Shown: positions 22,701-30,105, numbered from the stretch's first letter. The stretch is 30,166 nt of DNA from JBBDWJ01 sp040902925 (GCA_040902925.1 JBBDWJ010000162.1:1-30166); one strand, 5' to 3'. Numbers and translations: made by a program. The notes: a model not told the origin generated them from the sequence alone.

Positions 22701-23700
22701 CGGCTACGGCACAGGCCTAGTCGCCGGCATCGAAAGAAGCGGCTCCTACGACGACACCAAGACTCTCACGAGCGACTACGTGGCCCGCCTTGGCTCGGTC
22801 TACACCGCCGGCGCGGCCTGGGGCGCGAACGTCCCCGGCGTCTACGAGAAGGCTTTGCGCGGAACCGACGCCGTCGCCCTGAGCCGGTCCACGAATGTCG
22901 TCAGCCCGCTAACGCTCGACCACTATTTCGAGTATTTGGGTGGGATGACAATGGCGGTCCGCGACCTCGATGGCGAATCCCCGGAAACTTACATCGCCGA
23001 CGTGCGCGACGTCGATCACCCGGCGATGGAAACGCTGGGAGAAACGCTAACCCGCGACCTGCGCGGCAAATTCTGGAACCCGCGTTGGATTCGCGAGCAG
23101 CAGGCGGAAGGTTTTTCCGGGGCCGTCGAGATCACCCAAACCGCGACGAATCTTTTCGGCTGGCAAGTCACCAAGCCCGAAGCGGTTTCCGAATACGTGT
23201 GGGATGAAGTACAGCGGGTCTACGTAGGCGATGCCTTATCGTTGGATCTGCCCGAATGGTTTGCCCGCGAGAACCCGTACGCGTTTCAAAACCTGACGGC
23301 GATCCTGCTGGAAAGCGCGCGCAAAGGGTTCTGGCATCCCGGCGCCGACGTGCTGCGAAACACCGCCAACGCTTATGCGCGGTCGGTCAGCCTGCACGGA
23401 CCCGCGGGCGACATCCGCACCACCGACAACTTCCGCTTGCAGTCTTTCGTCGGCGAGCAACTCCGCGCGCCCGGCAATCAGGAAGGAATCGAGCTAACCT
23501 CGCTCTACGACAACGCCCTCGCAAAAAGCGCCGGAGCCGCGCCGGCAAGCCGGATCGTGGCGGGCCGCAAACTCGTGCGCGAACCCGAAGCCAAACCACC
23601 GGCCCGGCCAGCCGAGTACTCGACCGTCACCGCACTGGCCCTGCTGATCGGAGTCGCCGTCTTCGTGATCGGGCTCCGCCGCAACCGCGACCGAAAGTAG
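19720..23700 (+). CDS. Membrane-anchored CobN/BchH-family chelatase (HmuS-like)
   Basis: A 1326-residue protein of the CobN/magnesium-chelatase H family (PF02514). N-terminal TM helix at ~23-42 (VLSAVLFLALVAGAVYWW) and C-terminal TM at ~1303-1320 (ALLIGVAVFVIGL) place the large domain on one membrane face, probably the periplasm. The chelatase core includes NYGTHGTHEFLPGRPLGQL (from ~562), corresponding to the HWGTHG region of CobN, and later DVVIQAASLFRDTFPDRMELLD and GYGTGLVAGIERSGS. No CobS/CobT or ChlI/ChlD AAA+ partner is present. ExbB- and DUF2149-like proteins precede it, as in hmu loci where HmuS is reported to remove iron from haem. Alternative GTG starts are 19747 and 19777; the last has an AAGGA box. 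Confidence 0.92.
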   Translation: MAWAARDSGVKSPPKRRITVRRVLSAVLFLALVAGAVYWWSRPRIVFLGFPDMYRFVLADAAAKTGVRYDYWSQSRIDDPNLASANFRGYGVIYVSARRSDPLTPAIQQAIADAESAGSRVIVIPPHHTGRLGVGIKNLEGKQEWLGEYWRYGGPQNTERFLQTTATLFLGKSFPVEPPVPTPDDGYYHPDAPDVFSSTKDYLAWQKTGGRWNDGAPKVLIDFADGWKLGMNRATDTLIRAFEARGVNVGAIFGVAQAGPFAAEFQPDLIVSRKHGRWWLAESGVELLDTKIDVPVVRGLSLLFTGETFGEYRKTRNGIRGAGLVMGATVPELDGSISPTLIEGLDAEWYGRRFEAVEQERIGRLVDRSLRWIELRRKPNPEKRIAVVYVAGIGKGRITAASLNVPESLTGFLHAMGGEGYSFSRVPVDADQLLDEMLTKGRNISPTQTGELYELAAMPGVEVLPTGGYIEWFRSLPENMQQEVEQTFGPPPGDLMTIERDGKSYFVVPKLDYGNVIVLPQPLRGAKMDSRLQHNDRVPPPHQYLAVYWWLREVWKADAIVNYGTHGTHEFLPGRPLGQLADDWSDRVLGPLPNIYVYVMDNVGEALIAKRRGSAVTVSHQIPPIAAASLSEEDKAIGALYRATEQFLAQDDGALKGRLRAQIREQAHQKSFDRDLGFDWTNEPPSDEQVGELQLHIHLINEDKIPLGLHVHGRPSAPKDVASLITQILGKPYIGRVAETEFGFRGDRGELYERAKARAIELVTKFLEGAPPHAAVVPDQQRVLRLKEAFALTKQEIPRTLRAMRGGYVPPGGGGDPVRNPQALPTGRNLYGINPGEVPTRAAWDIGVHLAEDLLAREQERLGRSPRKVGFTLWNTEVIRQNGTDLAQILYLMGARPLWDHNNIVSEVELIPASELGRPRVDVVIQAASLFRDTFPDRMELLDKAARLVIEQGDGENYLAEHTGKLEEELKQAGLSAHDARLYAAARVFGNSIGGYGTGLVAGIERSGSYDDTKTLTSDYVARLGSVYTAGAAWGANVPGVYEKALRGTDAVALSRSTNVVSPLTLDHYFEYLGGMTMAVRDLDGESPETYIADVRDVDHPAMETLGETLTRDLRGKFWNPRWIREQQAEGFSGAVEITQTATNLFGWQVTKPEAVSEYVWDEVQRVYVGDALSLDLPEWFARENPYAFQNLTAILLESARKGFWHPGADVLRNTANAYARSVSLHGPAGDIRTTDNFRLQSFVGEQLRAPGNQEGIELTSLYDNALAKSAGAAPASRIVAGRKLVREPEAKPPARPAEYSTVTALALLIGVAVFVIGLRRNRDRK

Positions 23701-23727
23701 CGTTGCCAATGCACCAATCGCCGCGGC

Positions 23728-24138
23728 CTACAAATCCAGCGTGCTGACGTGCTCCGCGACCTGCTCGGGGCGAACCACGACCACCGCGTTCTCGCCGCTG
23801 AAGTCCGTTCGTTCATCGAAAGCCTGAAACAGGCTCAGCTTGACCAACGCGTACTGTTCGGTGGAAGTCAGCTCGCGGCCGTTGGCCTTCTCCCAGGGAT
23901 CGAGAGCGCCACGGCCCAAAAACATCCGGATGGTAAACCGCGAGGAACGGTCCGAGCTGACATCGAACAAATGTTCGTGGCCCTCCTCGCCGTCTCGCCT
24001 AGCCTCGCGATAGCCCGCGTAGAAGTATTGATAAACGTACCCGGTCTCGGCCGAATAAGTCTTTTCGCGGCGAACCTTCGGAACGCCCTTCAGGGGCGCC
24101 GCGGACTCGCCAAATAAATTACGGAAGAACGAAAGCAT
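23728..24138 (-). CDS. Hypothetical protein, no family recognised
   Basis: A 136-residue protein starting MLSFFRNLFGESAAPLKGVPKVRREKTYSAETGYVYQYFYAGYRE. It is soluble in appearance with no signal peptide. A central segment EEGHEHLFDVSSDRSSRFTIRMFLGR and the end TEQYALVKLSLFQAFDER are the most structured-looking parts. Amino-acid composition and codon use are ordinary for the genome, so I take it as a real gene. It is convergent with the CobN-like gene, 27 bases apart, and 89 bases downstream of the sulfite-oxidase-like gene on the same strand. Function unknown. Confidence 0.75.
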   Translation of the reverse strand: MLSFFRNLFGESAAPLKGVPKVRREKTYSAETGYVYQYFYAGYREARRDGEEGHEHLFDVSSDRSSRFTIRMFLGRGALDPWEKANGRELTSTEQYALVKLSLFQAFDERTDFSGENAVVVVRPEQVAEHVSTLDL

Positions 24139-24227
24139 CGGCTACTACAGTTACGACCCCGCCTCGCACACGCTCTGTTACGCCGAAAGCATTGAGGGTT
24201 TTCCGCCACGCCGCATAAGCAGGGACA

Positions 24228-24836
24228 TCATTGCCCGCCATAGCGCTGCTCCAGGAATGGATCGCCGTACATATGATAGCCAACCTTCTCCCAATACCCC
24301 GGGCGATCGCTCTCCAGAAAATCAAATCCGCGCAACCACTTGGCGCTCTTCCATGCATACAGATGCGGCACAACAAGGCGCAGCGGAGCGCCATGCTCGG
24401 CGGTCAATGGCTCGGGTGCATGCCAATCGGCCAGCAAAACATTTTCGTGCATCAAATCCGCGAGCGGCACGTTCGTCGTATACCCGACGTCGCCGTGAAC
24501 CATCACAAACCGTGCTTCCGGCTTGACCTTCGCCTTTTCGGCAATCACGCGAAACGGCACCCCCTCCCATTCGTTGTCGAACTTGCTCCAAGTCGTCACG
24601 CAGTGGAAGTCGGCCGTGATGCGTTTGCGCGGCAGGGCCTTGAACTCCTCCCAAGTCAGCCGGAAGGGATTCTCGACGAGCCCGCGGACCTCGAGATCCC
24701 AGCGGGCAGGGTCAAACACGGGCACGCGCCCCTCATGCAGCACCGGCCATTTCAAAGTCAGCGACTGGCCGGGAGGCAAGCGCCCTTCCTCGCGCCGCTC
24801 GCGTTCGGTTGTTTTTCGTTCCTTGTCGAATAGCAT
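24228..24836 (-). CDS. Sulfite oxidase-like molybdopterin-dependent oxidoreductase
   Basis: A 202-residue SUOX-fold protein. WDLEVRGLVENPFRLTWEEFKALP leads to the molybdenum-ligand segment DFHCVTTWSKFDNEWEGVPFRVI, where the Cys is the likely Mo thiolate ligand. HGDVGYTTNVPLADLMHENVLLAD and LTAEHGAPLRLVVPHLYAWKSAKWLRGFDFLESDRPGYWE complete the domain. The N-terminus is charged with no twin-arginine signal, unlike MsrP (YedY), so this is probably a cytoplasmic relative. The C-terminal dimerisation domain of true sulfite oxidases is missing, as is normal for this short subfamily. Substrate unknown. It is divergent from the DUF309 gene. Confidence 0.9.
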   Translation of the reverse strand: MLFDKERKTTERERREEGRLPPGQSLTLKWPVLHEGRVPVFDPARWDLEVRGLVENPFRLTWEEFKALPRKRITADFHCVTTWSKFDNEWEGVPFRVIAEKAKVKPEARFVMVHGDVGYTTNVPLADLMHENVLLADWHAPEPLTAEHGAPLRLVVPHLYAWKSAKWLRGFDFLESDRPGYWEKVGYHMYGDPFLEQRYGGQ

Positions 24837-24908
24837 AGGTAGTCCACGCCCGGCCTAGAAACACCCAAACCGGGGCCCACACCTGTAGAATCGCAGAAGG
24901 GCGCCGAA

Positions 24909-25379
24909 ATGTTCCGGGCCGCCGCCGATTTTAATCCCTCCGTGCAGCCCAAATCTCACGCCACCCGCGACTCCCCCACGCTCTTCGACGAAGGCATCGA
25001 GCTATTCAACGGTTGCGAGTTCTACGATTGCCACGAGGTCCTCGAAGAGGTTTGGACTCCCACCCGCCAACCCGAGCGCTGGTTCCTGCAAGCCCTGATT
25101 CACTTCGCCGTCGGCTTCTACCATCATCAGAAGGGCAACCCCAAAGGCGCGACGCGCCAGCTCCACAAGGGCTTGCGTAAGATCCAGGGCTACCTGCCGG
25201 AATGGGGCGGGGTCAACACAGCGGCGATTGAGCAGCACGCCCGCCGCTGCCTGAACATCCTCGAACAAGGCGGCCGGATCGACGACTTTCCCAAGATCGA
25301 ACGCTGCGGCCCCTATTCAGGGCACGACTATCTCATCGAGCCGGCTGCAACCCCGGCATCCCCCGATCGTATACTGTAA
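24909..25379 (+). CDS. DUF309 domain protein
   Basis: A 156-residue protein. The DUF309 signature is clear: FDEGIELFNGCEFYDCHEVLEEVWTP, then FLQALIHFAVGFYHHQKGNPKGATRQLHKGLRKI. DUF309 proteins are small all-helical proteins with conserved His/Glu/Asp suggestive of metal binding; their biochemical role is not established. The ATG is preceded by GAAGGG. It lies divergent from the sulfite-oxidase-like gene with a 72-base gap and upstream of the flavin oxidoreductase gene. Confidence 0.88.
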   Translation: MFRAAADFNPSVQPKSHATRDSPTLFDEGIELFNGCEFYDCHEVLEEVWTPTRQPERWFLQALIHFAVGFYHHQKGNPKGATRQLHKGLRKIQGYLPEWGGVNTAAIEQHARRCLNILEQGGRIDDFPKIERCGPYSGHDYLIEPAATPASPDRIL

Positions 25380-25404
25380 ACTTCCTTTGCCATCGGGAGT
25401 CCGT

Positions 25405-26868
25405 GTGTCTTCATATCCCCGCATCGCCGCGATGCGCGACGTAGCGACGTTTCGCGAGCACATCCAGAGCTTGGGCCTGTCCCTCGAAGCGGAAGACCGC
25501 ATCGAAACGGCCCCCGCCTCGCCGCTCGCCGCACCCATCGACATCGACGGCTTCCGCGTCGGCAACCGCTGGGTGATCCATCCCATGGAAGGCTGGGACG
25601 CCGAATCCGATGGCAACCCGAGCGAGCTCGTCCGGCGGCGCTGGCGGAATTTCGGCCTCAGCGGCGCGAAGTGGATCTGGGGCGGGGAAGCGATGGCCGT
25701 GCTGCCCGAGGCGCGCGCCAACCCCAACCAGTTGCTCATCAACGAGCATACCCAGGACGGCCTGGCGCGCCTCCACGAAGAGCTGATCGAGACCCACCGC
25801 AAGGAGTTCAAGACCACCGAAGATCTGCTGGTCGGATTCCAGCTCACCCACTCGGGGCGTTTCTCGAAACCTTTCCGCAAAGACCGTCCCGAGCCGCGGA
25901 TTCTTTATCACCACCCGATCCTCGACCGCAAATTTCATCTCCCCGCCGACTACCCGCTGATCAGCGACGACGAGATCCAGCGCATCATCGAGCGCTTCAT
26001 CGCCGCCGCCCGGATCGCCGAACACTGCGGCGCTGCGTTTGTCGACGTCAAGCACTGCCACGGCTATCTGGGCCACGAATTTCTCAGCGCGCAGGCCAGG
26101 CCGGGTCCTTACGGCGGCTCGTTCGAGAACCGCACCCGCTTCCTGCGGGAAATCGTCGAGGGAATCCGCGGCGCGACCAGCAATCTGAAGATCGGGGTGC
26201 GCCTCAGCGCCTTCGACTTTGTGCCGTTCCGCCCCGACCCCGAAAAGAGCCACGGCCAGAGCCTCGGCCCCGGCATTCCCGAAGACAGCGCGGGCTGCCT
26301 GCCCTACGAATGCGGCTTTGGTACCGATCGCCAAAACCCGGTCCATTACCAGCTCAGCGAGACCGAGCAGTTCATCGAGCTGCTGCAGCAGCTCGGCATA
26401 CGCATGCTGAACGTCACCGCGGGCAGCCCTTATTACAACCCGCACATCCAGAGGCCGGCGCTGTTTCCGCCCTCCGACGGCTATCAGCCGCCCGAAGACC
26501 CGCTGGTGGGCTGCGCCCGCCAGATCGAAGCGACGGCCGCCCTCAAGCGGCGCTTCCCGGAGATGGCGATCGTGGGCACCGCCTACAGCTATTTGCAGGA
26601 CTTCCTGCCCCACGTCGCCCAATGGGCCGTGCGAACGGGAAAGACCGACACCGTGGGCCTCGGCCGCATGGTGCTCTCCTACCCCACCCTGCCGCGGGAC
26701 ACCCTGGAGCGCGGCCAGATGGACCACAAGCGCGTCTGCCGCACGTTTAGCGACTGCACCACGGGACCGCGACAGGGCCTGATCTCCGGCTGCTTCCCCC
26801 TGGACCCCTACTACCGTAAGCTCCCCGAGGCCGAGATCGTGAAGAAGGTCAAAGCGTCGCTCCGCTGA
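25405..26868 (+). CDS. Old-yellow-enzyme-like NADH:flavin oxidoreductase
   Basis: About 487 residues, a TIM-barrel flavoprotein. NRWVIHPMEGWDAE marks the first FMN-binding strand; LVGFQLTHSGRFSKP is the Q-x-x-HxGR segment; IIERFIAAARIAEHCGAAFVDVKHCHGYLGHEFLS with SFENRTRFLREIVEGIR is the OYE catalytic and FMN region. The PMEGWD motif and ~490-residue length differ from classical OYEs (~360) and mark a distinct subfamily. There is no C-terminal Fe-S or second flavin domain as in 2,4-dienoyl-CoA reductase. GTG at 25405 has GGGAG five bases upstream; ATG at 25432 and TTG at 25387 are alternatives. TATACT at 25370-25375 may be its -10 box. Substrate unknown. Confidence 0.88.
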   Translation: MSSYPRIAAMRDVATFREHIQSLGLSLEAEDRIETAPASPLAAPIDIDGFRVGNRWVIHPMEGWDAESDGNPSELVRRRWRNFGLSGAKWIWGGEAMAVLPEARANPNQLLINEHTQDGLARLHEELIETHRKEFKTTEDLLVGFQLTHSGRFSKPFRKDRPEPRILYHHPILDRKFHLPADYPLISDDEIQRIIERFIAAARIAEHCGAAFVDVKHCHGYLGHEFLSAQARPGPYGGSFENRTRFLREIVEGIRGATSNLKIGVRLSAFDFVPFRPDPEKSHGQSLGPGIPEDSAGCLPYECGFGTDRQNPVHYQLSETEQFIELLQQLGIRMLNVTAGSPYYNPHIQRPALFPPSDGYQPPEDPLVGCARQIEATAALKRRFPEMAIVGTAYSYLQDFLPHVAQWAVRTGKTDTVGLGRMVLSYPTLPRDTLERGQMDHKRVCRTFSDCTTGPRQGLISGCFPLDPYYRKLPEAEIVKKVKASLR

Positions 26869-27046
26869 CCGCCTTGCAGGCCGTCCGCCCCGGCGAAGCC
26901 GGTCTGCCAATCCAGCGAAAGCCGATTCGTCACGGCGGCGAAAGCCGGTTCGGCCACGACGACGATCGCCGACCCGGCTCCGGGGGCGGACGCTCATCCT
27001 CAGGGCGGAAACTGCCGATCCTTCACGGCCGGGGAAATTGGCGCCC

Positions 27047-27076
27047 TTGCGGGGCCAAAAGTCATGGGTTTACAAT
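27047..27076 (+). promoter_or_regulatory. Probable promoter of the cytochrome c peroxidase gene
   Basis: TTGCGG (27047-27052) and TACAAT (27071-27076) with an 18-base spacer, 55 bases before the gene start. The rest of 26869-27046 is GC-rich intergenic sequence with nothing recognisable. Confidence 0.4.
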
Positions 27077-27130
27077 GGCTTGACACAACGGACCATCTCT
27101 TTTGAGAGGACCGCCAGCGAGGAGGAACAC

Positions 27131-28210
27131 ATGAACCGGGGAAAACTCTACCAATCGGCCATGGCGAGGGCCGTGCTCGCCGCCGTCGTAGCGCTCGTCT
27201 TTGCCGCCTGTGGCGCGGCCCCCGAGCCGGAAGCCCCTGAGAAGGCCGCCGCGCCTGAATTTCCGCAACTGCCCGGTTACGCCGCCATGCAGATCCCGGC
27301 GGAAAACCCGATGACGGCGGAGAAGGTCGCCCTAGGTAAGCAGCTCTACTACGATCAGCGCCTCAGCGGCGATGGATCTCGCTCCTGCTACTCCTGCCAC
27401 CTGGAAGAACACGGCCTCACCGACGGCCGGCCGCTGGCGATCGGCGCCTTTAACAAAACGCTCACGCGCAGCAGCCCGACGATGTGGAACGTCGGCTACC
27501 ACGAGGCCTTTTACTGGGACGGCCGTTCCCCGGCTCTCGAAAAGCAAGTGCAGGGCGCTTGGAGCGGCGGCAACATGGGCGCCACGGGCAACGATGGCGC
27601 GCCTAATATGGAAGCCATCTGCGCCAACCTCAACGCCATCCCTGGTTACGCCGAGCAGTTCCAGTCCGTCTTCGGCGGCCCTGCGACCCCTGACAATGTG
27701 GCCATGGCCGTGGCGTCGTTCATGCGCACCATCGTTTCGACCGACTCAAACTGGGTGCGTTTCCGCGGCGGCGATGAAAGCGCCCTCGACGAAGCCGCCA
27801 AGCGCGGTTGGGTGATCTTTAGCGAAAAGGCCAAGTGCACGAACTGCCACGATGGCCTGCTGCTGACCGACCTGCAGTACCACAACACAGGCGTTGGCAT
27901 GGACGCCGCGAAGCCCGACATCGGCCGCGCCGCCGCCTCGAAGGACGAGAAAGACACGGGCGCCTTCAAGACTCCGACGCTGCTCGATATCTCGAAATCA
28001 GCGCCGTACTTCCACGATGGCAGCCAGCCCGATCTGCGTGAAGCGGTCAAGTTCATGGCCACCGGCGGCAAGGCGAATCCGCACCTCGACGAAACCAACC
28101 TCGCCGACGCCAAAAACGCCAATCTCACCGACGCCGAAATCGACGATCTGGTGGCTTTCCTGAACGCTCTCGATGTGAACTACACCATCGACGAGCCGAC
28201 CCTGCCGTAG
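27131..28210 (+). CDS. Di-haem cytochrome c peroxidase / MauG family protein, probable lipoprotein
   Basis: A 359-residue protein with an excellent GGAGGAA ribosome binding site. An N-terminal hydrophobic segment ends in FAAC (C27), a lipobox-like site, followed by a Pro/Glu/Ala-rich linker. Two c-type haem motifs are CYSCH (86-90) and CTNCH (236-240). ALGKQLYYDQRLSGDGSRSCYSCH, RSSPTMWNVGYHEAFYWDGR and FKTPTLLDISKSAPYFHDGS are characteristic of the bacterial CCP/MauG family. It would reduce peroxide or carry out oxidative chemistry on the outer face of the cell envelope. A strong terminator follows the stop, so it is probably monocistronic. Confidence 0.94.
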   Translation: MNRGKLYQSAMARAVLAAVVALVFAACGAAPEPEAPEKAAAPEFPQLPGYAAMQIPAENPMTAEKVALGKQLYYDQRLSGDGSRSCYSCHLEEHGLTDGRPLAIGAFNKTLTRSSPTMWNVGYHEAFYWDGRSPALEKQVQGAWSGGNMGATGNDGAPNMEAICANLNAIPGYAEQFQSVFGGPATPDNVAMAVASFMRTIVSTDSNWVRFRGGDESALDEAAKRGWVIFSEKAKCTNCHDGLLLTDLQYHNTGVGMDAAKPDIGRAAASKDEKDTGAFKTPTLLDISKSAPYFHDGSQPDLREAVKFMATGGKANPHLDETNLADAKNANLTDAEIDDLVAFLNALDVNYTIDEPTLP

Positions 28211-28228
28211 CGTCTGCGAAACGAGATC

Positions 28229-28254
28229 AAGGGGGCGCGCCGCGCCCCCTTTTG
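28229..28254 (+). terminator. Intrinsic terminator of the cytochrome c peroxidase gene
   Basis: AAGGGGGCG and CGCCCCCTT pair in a 9-bp stem with a 5-base loop and a TTTT tail, 18 bases after the stop codon. It ends only about 12 bases before the start of the TIR gene. Confidence 0.85.
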
Positions 28255-28265
28255 TATCCTCCACG

Positions 28266-29126
28266 ATGTCCGCGATGGATCACGAGTCAGCTAAAGACTA
28301 CCTGGTCTTCATCAGCCACAGTTCCATGGACACCTGGGTCGCAAGTCAGATTGCGCGGGAAGTGGCAGATTGCGGCGCGAAAACCTTCCTTGATGAGGCC
28401 GACATCGCGGTCGGAGCCGATTTCGAGGCCGATATCCTCTCGCACCTCGAACAGGCTCATGAGTTGTTGGTTCTGCTGACACCCTGGGCTCTCGAACGTG
28501 CCTATGTTTGGGCCGAGATTGGTGCCGCGTGGGGGCGCCGGATTCCGATAGTTGCGCTGCTTCATGGATTGAGCCCACGAGAGGTACAATCAAAGGCAGG
28601 GGTTCCTAACCTCCTGAAGAGCCGCAATCTGATCGGGCTTAACGAAATCGATTCGTATTTTGACCGAGCTAAGGGCGCGCGTGGGACCAGGGCGGAACTG
28701 ACTGAACCACACCCCATGGGTAATAGCGTTTTTATCTCCTATCCGCACACGGAGGCGGAACAAGAGTGGGTCGAGGGCTTCTCGAAGTCTCTGCAGGCCA
28801 AGGGCTTCAATGTGTGGCTGGACCGATGGCAGCTTGGGGTAGGCGAGGACATTCAAGCGGCGATCGAGAAAGGTCTGCGCGAAAGCGACAATATCGTCTG
28901 GGTCGTGAACAAGGACAATGTCCGTAGCCCCAACACCCTGTTTGAGCTCGGTGCGGCTGCCGGTATGGGAAAGCTAGGTACGGTAATCATCTCGAATGAG
29001 ATGGACCCAGCTCTGGTCCCAGGTATCCTCCGGTCCAAACGCTTCCTGAAGCGCCAATCGCCTGAGGAGACCGCCAACGCATTTGCTGCTGAAGCATCCC
29101 CCAAGGCAAGCGAACAGCGCGGTTAG
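28266..29126 (+). CDS. Tandem TIR-domain protein
   Basis: A 286-residue protein made almost entirely of two TIR domains. TIR1 (residues ~11-135) has YLVFISHSSMDTWVASQIAREV, KTFLDEADI and VWAEIGAAW with E84 in the place of the NADase glutamate. TIR2 (~152-265) has SVFISYPHTEAEQEWVEGFSKSL, FNVWLDRWQLGVGEDI and NTLFELGAA with E227. Bacterial TIR domains often hydrolyse NAD or make signal nucleotides in anti-phage defence; others are scaffolds. Start choice is uncertain (28266 or 28275), with no good ribosome binding site. Composition is less GC-rich than in the flanking housekeeping genes. No obvious effector or sensor partner is adjacent. Confidence 0.85.
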   Translation: MSAMDHESAKDYLVFISHSSMDTWVASQIAREVADCGAKTFLDEADIAVGADFEADILSHLEQAHELLVLLTPWALERAYVWAEIGAAWGRRIPIVALLHGLSPREVQSKAGVPNLLKSRNLIGLNEIDSYFDRAKGARGTRAELTEPHPMGNSVFISYPHTEAEQEWVEGFSKSLQAKGFNVWLDRWQLGVGEDIQAAIEKGLRESDNIVWVVNKDNVRSPNTLFELGAAAGMGKLGTVIISNEMDPALVPGILRSKRFLKRQSPEETANAFAAEASPKASEQRG

Positions 29127-29162
29127 GCGAACGGCTTGAGTTTGGCCAGGGAGCCCAGTCCG

Positions 29163-29438
29163 GTGCAGGAAGCTAAGTATCCCAATCGTAGGCCACCGTG
29201 GCGGTTCGTCGAAGCGATGGAGCGTGAGAAGAGGATTCGCTTGATGCGCGAGCTCGCCGAACTCGATCCCCAGGAAGAAAAAGCTCTTGCGGAAGAACAA
29301 CTCGGAGACGAGCCGTGGCCCGCCATACTAGGCGAACCATCACGGGGCTGCCGATCCCTTCGGCGTGGTTTAACAACCCGGTTGCCGCGTGAGCATAGCG
29401 GGCCTATCGGCTGCGCTCCATCACTACAACCCGCGTGA
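29163..29438 (+). CDS. Small charged protein, probably frameshifted near its C-terminus
   Basis: From GTG at 29163 (GGGAG nine bases upstream; TTG at 29136 is an alternative) it reads QEAKYPNRRPPWRFVEAMEREKRIRLMRELAELDP and then EEKALAEEQLGDEPW, a helical, highly charged protein. After that the frame runs through low-quality Arg/Ser/Gly sequence into the convergent surE gene. Dropping one C from CCC at 29319-29321 gives EPWPPY and a TAG stop at 29329-29331, a far more natural end of about 55 residues. It follows the TIR gene by 36 bases. Function unknown; it resembles small proteins of antitoxin type, an inference only. Confidence 0.5.
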   Translation: MQEAKYPNRRPPWRFVEAMEREKRIRLMRELAELDPQEEKALAEEQLGDEPWPAILGEPSRGCRSLRRGLTTRLPREHSGPIGCAPSLQPA

Positions 29439-30105
29439 CCGCAATCCTGCCGCCGAAACAGACATCCACATCGGCGCCTTGAATCTTTGGCCTCTTGGCA
29501 TACACGCCGTTGTAGAGCAGCGTCTCGCCGTCTCCATCGAAGCTGAGCGGAAGCGGTGACGGGTCGAGCGCGCAATAGACAACTTCGGGGCGGGTTGCTT
29601 CGGCAGCCAAGATCGGCAGGTTGATATTCCAGAACACGCCGGGCTCCACGGGCCTCGCCACCAGCTCGTCCACCAGAAAGCGAGCCCATGCCGCCGCGCG
29701 CTGCCAGTCCTGGTCGGTGAGCGGCCGGTTGCGGTAATGCGAAAACGCAATCGCCGGGATGCCGCGCAGCGCCGCCTCGCGCACCGCGGCCACGGTCCCC
29801 GAGTGATACACATCGACCCCGAGATTGCCGCCCGAGTTGATTCCCGCCAGCACCCAATCCACCTCACCGGGGAAACGGTGCAGGCCCACGCGCACGCAAT
29901 CGGCGGGCGTTCCCTCGACGGCATAGCGCGCGCCGTGGAGATGCAGCAACCGGAAAGGCCGGTCGGTGGTCGTAGCATGGCTGCAACCCGATTTCGCCTC
30001 CGCGGGGGCTATGACGACTGATTCGCCGGCCCCATCCACGGCCTTTTCGAGAGCTTCGAGCCCAGGCGCTTCGACGCCATCATCGTTGGTCAAAAGAAAT
30101 TTCAT
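29404..30105 (-). CDS. surE: 5'/3'-nucleotidase SurE
   Basis: A 233-residue survival protein E family phosphatase that hydrolyses nucleoside monophosphates. The metal-binding N-terminus MKFLLTNDDGVEAPGLEAL has the invariant NDDG; SGCSHATTTDRPFR, VEGTPADCVRVGLH and WVLAGINSGGNLGVDVYHSGTVAAVREAALRGIPAIAFS are the other family blocks. The ATG gives the standard N-terminus. It ends convergent to the small ORF behind the TIR gene. No divergent neighbour is visible before the window end. Confidence 0.95.
   Translation of the reverse strand: MKFLLTNDDGVEAPGLEALEKAVDGAGESVVIAPAEAKSGCSHATTTDRPFRLLHLHGARYAVEGTPADCVRVGLHRFPGEVDWVLAGINSGGNLGVDVYHSGTVAAVREAALRGIPAIAFSHYRNRPLTDQDWQRAAAWARFLVDELVARPVEPGVFWNINLPILAAEATRPEVVYCALDPSPLPLSFDGDGETLLYNGVYAKRPKIQGADVDVCFGGRIAVTRVVVMERSR

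Noticed and set aside
25411..26997. 528-codon minus-strand frame across the flavin oxidoreductase gene
   Set aside because: Antisense shadow; the plus strand encodes a recognisable OYE-like enzyme.
29123..29857. Minus-strand frame of 244 codons overlapping surE
   Set aside because: Out-of-frame shadow of surE continuing into the small ORF region; no start signal or domain.
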